In this document: piece after piece, positions 11,611 through 24,521 of the stretch
Layout of the letters: each line of letters begins with the position of its first letter
Position numbering within the stretch: position 1 is the stretch's first letter
NCBI GenBank assembly: GCA_028583405.1
Contig: CM053243.1
Location: 37,944,281 to 38,008,280, forward strand
Origin: Pogonophryne albipinna
Taxonomy: Eukaryota > Chordata > Actinopteri > Perciformes > Artedidraconidae
DNA: 64,000 nt
Direction of reading: 5' to 3'
Translations under genes and position numbers: made by a program
The notes under the pieces: model-generated
What the model was told of the DNA's origin: nothing
The model's input: only the letters and a program-made list of their open reading frames with translations
Databases searched by the model: none

Positions 11611-11940
11611 CCGGCCCGTCAATGCCGTCACTAGTTTTCCCCGTGCGGAACCATTCCTGTAATATACCAGAGCACTGCCGGAACACTTTCGCTGCATCAC
11701 ATCCGACCTGCACACTGCGCAGTGTGCGCACCTTACTGCTCCAGGACAACGAGTGCCGTTCTCAAGGTGCGCATGCCATTTTCGGCTGGCAAGTTAACCA
11801 CAGGTAAGCTATAATATTAATATCAGAGGCCAGATTGCTTTGTGACTGGTTTTGTAACATTGATTATACCACCCTTAACTGTATATATTAAGCAAAGTAT
11901 GAGCTAACGTTTTTATGCATTGTACAAATTCTTAGATGAC

Positions 11941-12310
11941 GTTATTTATTTGCCATTAGTAAAGTTCAGTAAGTAGCTTATGCAAGCATGTAGCATGAGA
12001 TGGCACAAAAACGTTTTCCATATCAATTTAAGTCAAATTAGCTTTTGAATATTTTTTTTATCAAGGAAAGTGACTAGCATCCTAGTAGTTTTTTTTTTTT
12101 TAAAGTTAGATAAAGTAGTAAACAAATGATAAGCTCTGCTAAAGGATACAGTTATTTACCATTAGTAAATTCAGTAAGTAGCTTACTCATGTAGCCTGTA
12201 GCATGTAGCATGAGATGGTACACAAACGTGTCTTATCAACTAAACTCACATTAGCTTTTGAATATTTTTTGAATCTCTGTTAAAGGATACAGTTATTTGC
12301 TGTGAATTTA
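11941..12310 (+). repeat. imperfect tandem duplication, about 208-bp period
   Basis: Phrases such as CCATTAGTAA..TTCAGTAAGTAGCTTA, GTAGCATGAGATGG and ATTAGCTTTTGAATATTTTT occur in the same order in both halves (about 11941-12120 and 12150-12310). The region lies in the hAT leader upstream of the first coding exon. Confidence 0.75.
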
Positions 12311-12504
12311 ACCTATTGCTATAACTCGATTATAATAGCTAAATAATCAAAATATTTACTTTTTTTAGACATGGCTTGATAAATTGAGCATGCAACTGCA
12401 TAAACGCATTTATTGAGTCACCTTTGCTAGTGCTAGGACTTGTTATAATGATGGTGGTAAGATTGATATATTCTGCATTTTGCGTATTGAGTCAGAAAAT
12501 CATA

Positions 12505-15500
12505 ATGAAGAGAAAGAGAGCAGACATAGCATCCTTCTTCAATAAGAAGAAACCAGCTGAGGCACAGGAGAATGAAAGACAGGGTCAGATGGAGAAAGGA
12601 CAGACAGACAGACAGAGAGAGAGAGAGAGGGAGAGGAGTCGCCAGTGAGACCTGGCCCAAGTGGACCTCCAGGTATACAGACTCTCCCTCATACACCTGG
12701 CTACAGTGTTGCCTTCATTGATATTGTCCACTAGTGTGTTCTATCTACTCACACATCATGTTGAAAATGTATTTTAAAAGCATTAAGTAAATAGTTTCAC
12801 CACCTTAAGGTCTGACACAGATTCTTTTGTAGTTGTTTTTGCAAAGACCCCAACTCAAATACTGTAGAATTGTCATTATATAACCTGTTGGAAAATGATT
12901 TAATCACCTTAATATCTGATGCTTTTTATTTTTTAGATGTTTCCAAAAGACCTGTACAAGCACCGCATACAGATTCAGAGAGCAAGAGAGATGAGCCCCC
13001 ACGTACCAGTGGCCCAAGTGGACCTCCAGGTATACAGACTCTTTCACAAATACTGAATATTTGAATTGTACTTTAGTTTTGTCCAATCTGATACAATGGC
13101 AATGTTTTAATGCAGCATGATAATTAATGGATAGGTCTGATAAACACCACTCATATAAACACCTCTATCGGAGTAAAGTAAGGTGACAGTAGATTTAAGG
13201 GCCTGGATCATATATTAGATGTAGAATGAGAAAATTGTTAAACTGATTGGCCCGACCTTGATTGTTATTAATCTCTGCTGTAATTGAATAATTGAAGTTG
13301 CTTCTTTTTTTTTAAACAGACATTTCCAAATCAAGAGCCGATCAACCAGTCCAGCCACACCCGAAACTCTTTCCCAGGACACTCCAGGGCGACAGACGAA
13401 GAAACTTTCAAGCCTCGTGGTACAATGTTCACTCATGGATAGAGTATTCTCAGATCCAGGACTCTGCACACTGTTTTGCATGCAGGCATTTTGGCCTCCC
13501 AAACACAGATTCAGTATTTACTTCAGCCTTGGGATTTAAGAACTGGAAAAAGGCAAAATTCAGAGATGGAGGGTTCACTAAACATGTAAAGGGAGAGGTT
13601 CACACAAATGCAATGGTGGCTTGGAAGGAATATGAGAGAGGAGACAAAGTGAATGCATCTTTAATGAGTACCCTGACTAAAGAACATAGTAAGCAGATAC
13701 AAGAAAATCATACTTATATAAAAAGTGTAGCGGAAGTTTTACTGTTAACAGCAACCCAAAACATTTCACAAAGGGGTCATAGGGAGACAAGAGATGCAGA
13801 CAACAGGGGAAACGTCTTGGCTATATTAGATGTGATTGCTAACCATGACACAGTTATCAAAAATAAACTTACAGGGCCTCGCAATGCAAAATACACTAGC
13901 CACCAAATTCAGAATGAGATTTTGGATACATTAGCTGAAATGGTACGCTCCTCCATTATTAACGAGGTCAAGGAAAGTGAGGTATTTTCCCTAATGGCAG
14001 ATGAAACTAAAGATACAAAAAAAAAGGAACAGATCTCTTTAGTGCTGAGATATTAATATAAAGGAGCTGTAAAAGAGAGCTTCTTGCACTTTGAGCCTGC
14101 AGACCGCCTTGATGCTGCAGGACTGACAGAAAAAATAATCGAGGTCCTTGTGTGACGACCCCTCCACACCACGTGGGGTGCTGTTTCTGTGTGTGCTTTG
14201 TGGGTGTGCTTAGGTTCACAGGTTCAGGTGCTGATGAGCTACACCTGGAAAGGAAAGGATATAGGAGGAGCCCAGCCGGTTATGTCGCGCGGATTCCTCT
14301 GGGCACTATCTCTGTGCCAGCCTCGGGGACCTGTGGCTGGTTCTGTCATTACATTGTTTATAAGAAAATAAACAATTGTTATTTTCTTACCCTTCGTCTC
14401 GCCTCCCTGCTTTTTTGTTGCAGCCCAGGAGCTGGGTTGTAACACTTGAGTGATATGGCCTGGAGTACAAAAGTAACCTGGTTGGGCAAGCATACGACGG
14501 TGCTTCTGTCATGAGTGGCAAGCACTCCGGCGTTCAAGCTCGAATTAAGGAGGTGGCAAAGCAGGCGTTTTATGTCCATTGTAATGCACATAGCCTTAAT
14601 CTGGTTCTAGTTGACACAGTTAAAGCAGTCCCACAAGCTGAATGCTTTTTTGCGTTTTTGCAAAGACTTTATGTCTTTATGTCTGGCTCTTATGTTCACA
14701 CGAGGTGGCTTAACATTCAGAAAGAAATGTATGCTGGAGCTCCGAAAGAGCTTCAACGGTTGAGTGAAACAAGGTGCCCTTGCCGGCATATAGCTTGCCG
14801 TACCGTCTTAGATAGACTACCTGCTATTATTCGTGTCCTTGAGGAAATAGCTGCAGAACACAGCGGAGATAGAAGTGTTGATGCACGTGGCCTGTTCGCT
14901 CAAATTGACCTGCAGTTTATTGGCCTTTTAGTGACATGCACTAAGGTTTTTGGAGATGCAAGATATCTCTCTGACCTTCTACAGTCTCCCACTCTTGATT
15001 TGTGTTCAGCTGTGGATCTAGTTGAAGCCCTCGTGAAACGTTTTCAAGACTACAGGGATGAAACCTACTTTGAAGGACTCTGGAAAGAAGTCTTAAATAC
15101 AAGTGCAAAATGCAATGTTGAGACGGACCCTATTCCAAAAAGAAAGACGAAACAGAGCAGAATGCAAGATGGACATACTGTCATGTCCTCAGTAGGTGCG
15201 CGTTCTGAGCAGACCAAGGACACTTTTCGTGCCAGAATATTCTACCCTGTGCTTGATAACATGCTCGGTGAGCTAAATAGACGATTCTCAAAACCAAATT
15301 GTGAAATAATGATGGGGATCCAAGCCTTGAATCCTTCAAGCGTTACATTTTGCGAAGAGCAGGCTCTATTTGCATTTGCTTCTATTTATGAATGCAACAT
15401 AGATGACCTCGGACATGAGGTACACCAAATGAAAAGAATCCTAGAAAGGAAAGTAACATCTGGCATGCAGAAGCCCTCTAGCATAGTAGAGCTCACAAAA

Positions 15501-15770
15501 ATCATTGAACCCTTTAAAGAGGTATTCCATGAGCTCTTCCGCTTGTGCAAAATTGCCATTGCCATACCTGTGAGTACTGCTTCCTGTGAACGCAGCTTTT
15601 CTACACTCAAGCTGGTAAAGACATACTTGAGATCTACCATGGATGATGATAGACTTAGCAATCTGGGGGTTTTAAGTGTGGAGTCCAGACGAGCAAAGTC
15701 CCTGGACTTAGAGGAATTTGTGAATCGCTTTGCTGCAAACCAAAACAATCGCAGAATACAGCTGTTGTAA
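12505..15770 (+). pseudogene. hAT transposase with TTF/ZMYM-type finger, broken
   Basis: Exons can be traced from ATG 12505 (KRKRADIASFF start), through 12937-13029, to 13320 onward. Exon 1 loses frame in a GACA/GA microsatellite near 12600-12640. The exon from 13320 encodes a TTF-type zinc finger region (HCFACRHF) and the start of the RNase H-like core (LMADETKD). TAA at 14054-14056 interrupts it. A 294-bp solo LTR then splits the gene after IIEVL, and beyond it TGA (about 14450) replaces a probable Trp codon. The frame then runs open for 419 residues (QAYDGASVMSGKHSGV, CNAHSLNLVL) to the C-terminal hAT dimerisation block (CERSFSTLKLVKTYLRSTM) and stop at 15770. The ends of exons 1 and 2 share the phrase GGCCCAAGTGGACCTCCAG, so an internal exon was probably duplicated. 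At least one frameshift, two stops and one insertion make it a pseudogene. Confidence 0.85.
14151..14444. mobile_element. solo LTR inside the hAT transposase gene
   Basis: The insert starts TGTGACGACC and ends GTTGTAACA, i.e. TG..CA, and is flanked by CTTG on both sides (14147-14150 and 14445-14448). It carries an AATAAA at about 14369-14374. Removing it restores continuity between IEVL and the YGLEYKSNLVG block of the transposase. The class is probably Gypsy-like. Confidence 0.75.
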
Positions 15771-15867
15771 GCTGAATGTGAGGAGAAGGAGCAGTGGCTA
15801 TTCAGGTGTCACAAAATGACCACTGATTCAACTCTCCAAAGCCTCTGGTCTGTCTCTATCGATATAT

Positions 15868-16970
15868 TAATTTAAGTGAAACAACAAGTGAATCACATCC
15901 AGGGTATTCCACTGTTTCTATAAATGTCTTATATGTCAAATGTAAATTAAATGCCTTAATTGTTAATGTTAGACCCTCTTGCACTTAATGTTCATATACA
16001 AGTGCATTGAGTTAATTATTTCTTCCCTCAGTTAAATGGGAGTGATTGTACTCACATAAATAATTATTTAATGTCACACACTCATCAAGGATGTGTGGTA
16101 ATGGAAAATTATGGCACATCATTTTTTCTTAAAAAGGTGCTAGTTTATTTTAGCAAGGAAAAACAATCAAAATCCCACATTTATAAATACAAACTTTAAA
16201 GATTTTTTTTTCACAGCTGCTTTAGTGTTGATGGTATTCTTCATGCTGGCTTACTTTCACATTGTCGTTGCTAACGTGACAGAACCGTTGTTAATCTTTT
16301 TGGAAACTCCCTTGCCATTTGAAATGTCTGTCTTATTAAAAACCAAATTAACCAAGGTCACAGCATCTTGCAGGACATGACTGTCATATAATACTCTGTA
16401 TTATGATCAGTTCCTATGTGCCTGGACTGAGTATGACAGAAAAAGGCATGTTGACAGAAACAGAAAACAGTTGTTACAATATGTGTTACTGTGTCAATGT
16501 TGATTCAACACAAATATTTTACAAGCTCATTTACAATGTTATACGGGAACGTGATGTTCAAATTAGCAAACGGTGTACGCTGTTCAGTAAAATCGCTGCC
16601 AAGAGCCGGTGTTCAGAAGGGTTCATTTGTTGGACTACTTAGACTACTTGTTTTTAGGGATACTTGTGTACAATATAATGCTAGATTTGAAGGCACAATG
16701 AGTAGTATGTTTATACTTAAACATTCCCCCCCCTCTCAATTATCAGTTATAACACTTAAGTGTGTGGCAGTGTGTGTACCTGCAATGCAGACCTCTGCCT
16801 GTTTTCCTTATTTGGCTGTGTTCAGGACTGTTATGGTAATTTAAGTGAAACAAGTGAATCACATCCAGTGTATTCCACTGTTTCTATAAATGTCTTGTAT
16901 GTAAAATGTAAATTAAATGCCTTAATTGTTAAAGTTGCGACCCTCTTGCACTTAATGTTCATGAAAAAGT
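15868..16970 (+). repeat. direct repeat pair, about 130 bp each
   Basis: About 15868-16000 and 16840-16968 share the run AATTTAAGTGAAACAA..GTGAATCACATCCAG to CCTCTTGCACTTAATGTTCAT with few differences. They bracket roughly 840 bp of the hAT 3' region. No coding sequence lies between them. Confidence 0.8.
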
Positions 16971-17550
16971 AAGATGTATGTCTTAACCAATAATTTAATT
17001 TAAAAAACTTGTTTAAATGATGTGTCTCTGTCACTGAGAGAATGAGCTCATAGTGCTGCTGATCGCCATAAGCTAAACAGTCTGTGTATTGCACTACATT
17101 TGTATAATGTAAGCTTTGTTGTTACTTTGCCTGCAAAAAGAAGAAAAAAATAGTTAGATATACTGAATATTATTTGATCTATTCCACCACTTAATCCCAA
17201 ATAATGTAGAGGTGTGTTGTAGGTGCCTTAAATAGCCCCTTATTTTATAGTGAGATGTATACATTTCCTGGCTCCGCCACTGTGTTTGAGGTGCAATGTA
17301 TGACTCGGCCGCTTTAAGTCATGAAGAAACTACTATTTTCCACTTCGCTCTAATGCATTATTTTGGCCGGAAGGTGGGCGGGGGCCATCATTTTGTCCGG
17401 AAGTGTCGTTAGCGCCCTCATATTATATTTTTCTTGCCTTCTTTCTTATTGTTCCTCTTTTCTTCTTTCCTCCAGCCTCTCTTCATCATATCTCCGCTCT
17501 TATTGTTATATTTCAGAGGTGTACACTGTAAGAAACGTACCGTGAAATTC

Positions 17551-17640
17551 ACAGTATTTAACTGGCAGCAATTGACAAGTTACTTACTGTAAAATGAATT
17601 ACAGTAAGTAACTTGTCAATTGCTGCCATTTAAATACTGT
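17551..17640. repeat. 90-bp palindrome
   Basis: Arms ACAGTATTTAACTGGCAGCA.. and its reverse complement meet around AAATGAATT. Nearly perfect pairing over about 43 bp per arm. It lies just inside the left end of the CACTA-like element. Confidence 0.88.
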
Positions 17641-18226
17641 AAAGGTAATCACAGTATTTACAAGTTTTTATTTACAGTAACAGTGTAAAATGAAACACAG
17701 TAACTTCCAAGTACTGTATTTGTGTTTACGGTAATAGTGTTTTTAACTGTAAAATGAAACTCAGTAATATTTAATTACTTTATTTTTTGTTATAGCTGTA
17801 AAATAAAACAGTAATTTCCAAGCATTGTATTTTTGTTTACGGTAATAGTGTTTACATTGTAAAATAGAAACTTTAATGCTATAACTTTAAGTTACAGTAT
17901 TTTAACTGTAAAACAATATATTATAATATACTTCATGTCATGCTGGTAATTTACAGATTACCAGAAATTCTTGACACAATTTTAAAGCTCACCAATAACT
18001 GCAGGGAGACAGCAAACACATTTTAACAATGTATTCTTAATTGTTGAACGGTATCAAGACCATGTCTTTTCTTGTGCTAAATGATAAATATTTTCATCCA
18101 TAAAACAATCAATATTAATATCCAAAAACATGGAGATTGCATTTTTAAAACAGTGGCGATAACAAACAGAATATGAAGCCATTTCTTCTGCCAAGCCATT
18201 TTAGAGACGTGCTGTAGTTGAAAAGG

Positions 18227-18820
18227 TGTCACGACCTCGACACAAACTGGAGAACCCAGATGCACGACCCAGAGACAGTCTTCAATGTAACAAACATTTT
18301 CTTTTTAATGTCATTGAACAGAAAATCCCTCTTAACAGAGTAAGTACTGGAATAACAAAAAAACGCTCACAAGGAGGAAAAAACTAAGCATAGCAAAAAG
18401 AGAACTTAAGATAAACTAAAACTAACAAAACAACAAAACCTGACAAGACTGCAAACGATCCTCTCTTTGCTGAGGCCTGGCACGACCACACGTGGGAACA
18501 AAGACGAACTGACACAGGGCAGGGGGGAGACAGGACTATTTAAACATGAGGTGAGTGGGAACAGGTGGAAACAATCAGGGGCGGGGCAGACGCTGACAAT
18601 GGCGGGAAAACACACAAAGGGAGGAAGTAACAGGGCCTGAAATGAGAGACAAGAGGTAAGTAGAAAATGAAACAGGAAATGGAAAACAAGACATGACATG
18701 AAACACGGGACTTAACTAGAGATGAATGACATAAATAGACAGACCTGACATGACGTGAATAAACATGAAATGACAGACATAATACATAAACATAACGAAC
18801 ACATTTGACGAGACACAACA
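18227..18820 (-). mobile_element. solo LTR, minus orientation
   Basis: 594 bp starting TGTCACGACC and ending CACAACA on the plus strand, with 5-bp direct repeats AAAGG at 18222-18226 and 18821-18825. Read on the minus strand it has an LTR-like composition, a TATTTAAA-type box and an ATTAAA signal. The 5-bp duplication and TG..CA ends fit a Gypsy-type LTR left after recombination. Confidence 0.75.
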
Positions 18821-19599
18821 AAAGGCACTGTTTGGCAAATACATTATCACTATTCTTAGATAATACACAATATTTTAAAACACTTTGAATACAAACAACC
18901 AAATGCATGCAGGAATGGACCCTGTACTGAACTTACAAACCTTACACGTGTAAGACATTTTGATAAGCTTGCCGAGTACAGTTAGCTTAACTTGCTTTTT
19001 CATTAAGCGGTCTGACGTCGGACTGTCAAACTTTGGCTAGGGTTACATAAATTAACTGACAAAATTATTTGTATTCATTACTTTCTTTGTCTCTTGAGTT
19101 ACCATGTCCATTGGGAGAGTTTACTTCCTGGTTCAGCAAAGGGCTTGGCCTAGCGCTGAGGACTCATAAATACTGCAAGGAGCCGATTGGGACAAACCAC
19201 CTGCTTCCATGTTAAAGGGGGGATTTGTGTTTTGTCAGTGTCCTTTGTGTTTTCTGTTACTATTAATTATCCCTTGATTTCAACTTGGTTTGGCCAAGCC
19301 ACTATATAGGTTCTTTTTTTTTTTTCATTGTAGCAGGTATAGGTGGCGGTATGCACCTTTTAAGTTGTTTGCAATCCGCCAAAAGCAAGAGAAGAAGAAG
19401 AAGAATTGTAGCAGGTCAGTTGGTTGAGTTAACACCTAAGTGTTAATGATGCCATGTTTCTTTGAGATATTTTCTGTTGACCTCTTTTATAGGCCTAGTT
19501 ATTGGAATTTATTGATTTATGATGTTTTCTGTGTACTCACCCAGTTTATTTAAACCACTCCTGTTTCCTGTTGTTCATACCCCTCACTGTTTATTCATC

Positions 19600-19744
19600 A
19601 TTCAATTCATTCTAAATTGTATTCTGTAGATTGTGTACATTGCTTTTCACTTTACTTCTTTTTGCACTCCTGGTTAGAAGCTAAACTGCATTTTGTTTTC
19701 TCAGTACCTGTAACCTGTGCAATAACAATAAAGTTGAATCTAAT
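19600..19744 (+). mobile_element. LINE 3' end fragment
   Basis: The stretch ending CAATAACAATAAAGTTGAAT then CTAATCT is the 3' tail style of an L2/CR1-like fish LINE. No coding part is attached. An AAG-rich microsatellite lies upstream at 19390-19408. Confidence 0.55.
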
Positions 19745-20413
19745 CTTGAGCAGGAACTAATGTATTTACTTAGTACATATCTGACATTAACTATTAAACA
19801 CATTTGTGCATTCTTTATAAATGCAAACTGGTCAAGACCACTGACGGAAGTAGTTTTGCAAAGTAGTGGTTCTGTCTTTTACATGTAGGATTCAACCCCC
19901 CTTGTATTGATTTGTTTTAAAATGAACAGACACTTGAGTCATTCATTTGTAGTGATATAATAATTGTTCATCTGCAACGAAGAACGCCAACGCAAATTCC
20001 GCCATTGCAAACCGAGTCAAGCCGACTCCGAGCTGTCCGACTTCAGGCAAGCTTTTTGAGACCTCCCCCAGCTGCAATCGGCTATTCTCGTCTACTTTCG
20101 AGCCGCCACAATAATAATCAAAATGATGATTATTACCTTACTTTTGTCTATTTTTATTCCTCTGTGTTGCGTTTTTAAGGTGCAATGCCAAGACACATTC
20201 TTTGTATAAATCAGCACCACATTTGTAGTTCTTCCGGTTTGCAAAGACATAGGGTCTTACAAATATATCTACTAAGTATATAAAATATCTAGTATAGCCA
20301 AACTAGTAATTACACTGCATCAAGATTATGTATATTAAGAAAGATATGTTGGTTTATTTAAGATATTTTAGCTATTCTAGAAATGGGGTTTTTCGGTTGG
20401 TTCTTTCTTTTTT

Positions 20414-20640
20414 GGTTACTGTGATCTTCTACAGTACATTGTTGGTTACTGTGATTGTATACAGTACATTGTTGGTTACTGTGAATATCTACAGTACATT
20501 GTTGGTTACTGTGATCTTCACACTTTTTGAATTGCCTTGTGTTGAAAGGTGCTATATAAATAAACTTGCCTTGCCTTACAGTGCATTGTTGGTTACTGTG
20601 AATATCTACAGTACATTGTTGGTACTGTGATTTTATACAG
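20414..20640 (+). repeat. 30-bp minisatellite split by a LINE tail
   Basis: Copies of a unit around GTTGGTTACTGTGA then TCTACAGTACATT, about six in all. The array is interrupted at about 20530-20580 by a fragment reading AAGGTGCTATATAAATAAAC, which matches a common LINE 3' terminus. Confidence 0.8.
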
Positions 20641-21307
20641 TTGGGACGTTACTACTGCTATTTCTACAGTAACTCCAGAGTTGCTGTAATTTTTGGTTGG
20701 AAACACGGTATTATACTCTAAAATGGTATACAGTAATTTACTGTGCACAAACACTGTAAATAACTGTGGATTTCACAGCCATTTTTTACATGTGTATTTG
20801 TGGTTGAGAATCGGAATCAGGTCAGATGTCTTTCTCTCCATGTTGGTCCATCACTCTCCCCCCTCCATCATTTTCAGTTCATTCATCCATCCATGCATCT
20901 TCTTCCTGTCCCTTGTGAAGCCAATCCCATTCACACCCAGGGAGAGTGGAACACCTTTCAGAAGTTTGTGTGTGTGAGGGTGTGAGATGGAAAAAGTGAG
21001 AAATATGGGGATAGAGAGGTGAAGATGCATCATCAAAACAGGATGGGCCAAAAGGGTCAGATTTAGATTAAAACGAACAGGAAGGAGACACAAAAAGAGG
21101 ATGCCAACAGAGGAAAGGTAGACAAATGATTTAATAGCATCTGGAGCCCTTTCTCTCTGTGTGTTTGGGCAACCAAAATGACTGAACAGATTGATATTCA
21201 CAACTTTGTATTCTTAATCACCTGGAAGAGCTCTTTCTTTGCCAAGCTATGTGAAAATAAACTCTGTGTTTAAAGGACCATCCATCTATCTATTTTCGAT
21301 TTTTGTA

Positions 21308-21455
21308 ATGGTGCCTAAATGAAAGAGGGCGTTCCTTGAGATTCCTTACTGTTTCGCTGGAGGCCAAGTTATTGCCATCCAGAGTGAGTATATCTTTAGA
21401 TAGTTTGTTTCGGTGCCTAGGGCCAAGTACAATAACTTCCGTTTTGTCTGTCAGC
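21308..21455 (-). mobile_element. LINE reverse transcriptase fragment
   Basis: On the minus strand it reads ADKTEVIVLGPRHRNKL and then ILTLDGNNLASSETVRNL, the block that follows the catalytic YADD motif in Jockey/I-type LINEs. The frame runs out after about 45 residues on each side, so it is a short remnant. Confidence 0.65.
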
Positions 21456-23480
21456 AATTTTATGTGTTATTTAAATGATTGGTTTCATCAGGCTTGATGA
21501 CATGGCTCTCTGGCATGAAGCTCTGTGGTTAAATCTCATCTTTGTGCCTCTATTGTGACATGTTTACATGCTTTAAAATCTGAGTGTTACATGGTGATGT
21601 AATTCTGTTATGCAAGTCAAAAAAAGAAGGGGAGTGTGTGGGAGACAAACTCCCTCTAGTGGGAACTTTTAGATTTTGTCCTTTGCAGACAATATACTGT
21701 ACATGCACAAAAAACCTATATAACAGGAGAGGGAAAACCCCCCAAAACATAATAGGGCCTCTTTAAAAAGTTGTACACAGTATTTATTTCATTTAAATGG
21801 ACTCTCACCCCTTACCCTCAAGCGTATGTTCACTTTGCCAAATGGATGACTGCAATCAGATGCCATAACAGGACAAAACTGTATGAGCGCATTTGTGCTG
21901 TAAAATATTTAATGTTTTTGAATTGGACTTTGAGACAGCAGGTACAAATGGTGCGCAACTCATAGTGCTTTAAGTGACCCCATTACATTCTTTGTTATTC
22001 TGCCCTTCTGTGTTTCAGAGGGAGTTAGAACTTAATACTTATGGCATAAAAGTTGTTAGGATATGAGATATGTTAAAATTTCGTTAACAAGGACACCTCA
22101 ATATCAGCTTGAAAATGGTATCCTGAAAACATGAAACTTCTCTCCGTGACTTGGGGAGCATCAGGGAGCTCAAACAGAATACCTTTTGTCTGCTGTCCAG
22201 GGGCTCTGGATACACACTACCCTATTAGTGTGTGTGTGTGGTAGTTTGCCTCACCATCCACCTTCACCGACGCATTCTCCTCTCTCCTCCATTAACGTGC
22301 TGTTGCTAAGATACCAGCCGCTCATCTTTACTCCTCCACACACGACCACCCTTACCTTATGTGGATGTGATGGTGAGAGGTGTTTCTCCCTACCTCCTGA
22401 CTACCCTTGACACACACACACACACACACACCTTAAAGGTCACTGTGTGACAAGGAAGATTGGTGTTTTTTCCATCCTTCCTCCCACTCGCCTGCTGACA
22501 CATTCCCGCCTCCTGAAACCTGGAGACAAATTAAACCATAGCTTTTAACTGACCCAAGAGCATTTTCAACAACAACACTAATATCTCAGGACTCTTAAAA
22601 CAAAATAACATCATGCGTCAGTTCTCCATTAAAATGTGAAGGGAACAACTCCCATGAGGTTATGACAGTGTATCAGTAGCAACGACTCATGGGAAACGAT
22701 ATGCTAATAAAAAAATTGTGTTGAATTGATCGGGAGTTTTACTGTCCTCGACTGCAATGGCTATAATATTCATGCTTCGGATTTACAGAATCACTGATTA
22801 AATAAACTTGTACGATGGTACAGTCGTCACATAACGAAAGAGTAGAGGTGGAATCTGTACTTAAGAGTTTGAGGTACAGTATTTGCCGTATGTTTTTTTT
22901 CATCTCAGTCAGCATTCATTTGTTATTTTTACTGCACTTCATTCGTCTGACAAGACAAGTTAATTCCAAAATTACAATTTTTCAACTCCTTCCTGTCCGG
23001 TAAAATCTGTAAGGCCTGTAAAATGTATCTTCACATTTTTATATCATGCATTTTTGTAATAAACTGAACGGATTGAGCTGGAAAATGCATCGTTACAGGT
23101 TTTATTTATTTTCCTGTATCTGTATCAGTATAAATAGCTCCGTCTCGATAATCTACATTAGTAAATTCAACAAACACATTATTGCATCATTAATATTAAT
23201 CCAACAACATCTTATTTAATAGTGAAAAACTGACAAGGAACATGTTCTGTCTAATTTCTTTCTTTCTCCTAATACCTACTTGGATATGTTTACCTATTAA
23301 TATGCAGGAATGTTGCTTGTATTGAAGTATTTTTACAGTGTGACAAGAAGTATGTTTACAGTGTGAGTAGTTCTAGTCAAGGAAAGGATCTGAATACTTA
23401 CTGCCAATGATGAAGCTGAAATAATGTGAGGGGAGGCTCTTCATGGGTGACGATGCAAAATGAAACAACCTGCGAAACGA

Positions 23481-23623
<143 letters not shown>

Positions 23624-24521
23624 CCTCTGTAAGGATTGCCCCATGTGTGTCTGTACACATTTGTGCCCATATGTGAGTTTGCAATGGCCTGCAGCACATT
23701 AGATGAAAGGGACGCCTCTCAGAATAAAGCTTTCTGTGGAGAGCCACTTCCTGCTAGCGAAAAATGTTTCGCCTAATTTGAGTTTTTGCCAGTGAAATGA
23801 TGAGAGCACGCTGAGCTGGGAGACGAGTCCCAGCGCTGCCGAGTGATGATTCACTTCAGTCAAATAAACAGCAGAGTAGCAGTGAGAGGGAGAGACAGCA
23901 CCGGCAAAAGGGAAAGCTAGAGAACTTATCTGTTTTTGTGGAAGGTCCATGCATTCGATGTATGACAACGACGTTGACTTATATTATGCTTTCCAAACAC
24001 CTCAAATACTGCCTTCATACTCTGTGAGTTATTACATGAGAATCTTTAAAAAAAAAGTATTTAAATTTGTTATGATACAGCTATGAGCACATGAGGGGTG
24101 TGACTCCCTACGTCACAACCGCTGTGTCAGGTGTTTTTATTTTTGATAAGTCAGACCCCCGCCTCCAGCCTTTATGACCTCCAAGAGAACCATGATGCAT
24201 TTCTGAAGCACTACCATTCTCAACTGGTCCAGCATAATATCTTTCCCACACAGTTTCAGATACAACAGGGCTTTTGAGGGGGACCAATTTTCAGTTGTGT
24301 GGGGTACTTTACACATGCATGTACATACCTTTTTAAAGAGGACATTATGCTAATGGTCCGGTTCATTTTTGTATTGTGTTCCCTCAAAAAAAGGTCTTTA
24401 TTTTCCTCAAACTGCCTTTGCTGCAGCACCTCTTTTCACTGTTTGTCTGAAACGAGGGCCCAGTATGCAGACTGTGTAGTAAATGTCCCGTCCCTTTCAT
24501 GTACAATGCAATCACACCCGC

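Larger units (their letters stand above)
11497..17282 (+). mobile_element. hAT transposon with decayed transposase
   Basis: Left end CAGTGGCGGAGG and right end GGCTCCGCCACTG are inverted. Perfect 8-bp target duplications TGTTTGAG lie at 11489-11496 and 17283-17290. It carries a plus-strand hAT transposase pseudogene (12505-15770), itself interrupted by a solo LTR. Internal duplications occur in the leader (11,941-12,310) and the 3' region (15,868-16,970). It is the longest hAT in the window but cannot encode a functional transposase as it stands. Confidence 0.9.
17524..20794. mobile_element. probable CACTA (EnSpm)-like non-autonomous element
   Basis: The left end CACTGTAAGAAACG and the reversed right end CACATGTAAAAAATG begin similarly and share the following GTGAAAT.CACAG block. 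Both sides are dense in TACAGTA/TTTACAGTGT repeats, typical of subterminal repeats in this superfamily. No transposase was found and no clear target duplication could be fixed. It contains a solo LTR (18227-18820), a LINE 3' end and a minisatellite. Confidence 0.5.
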
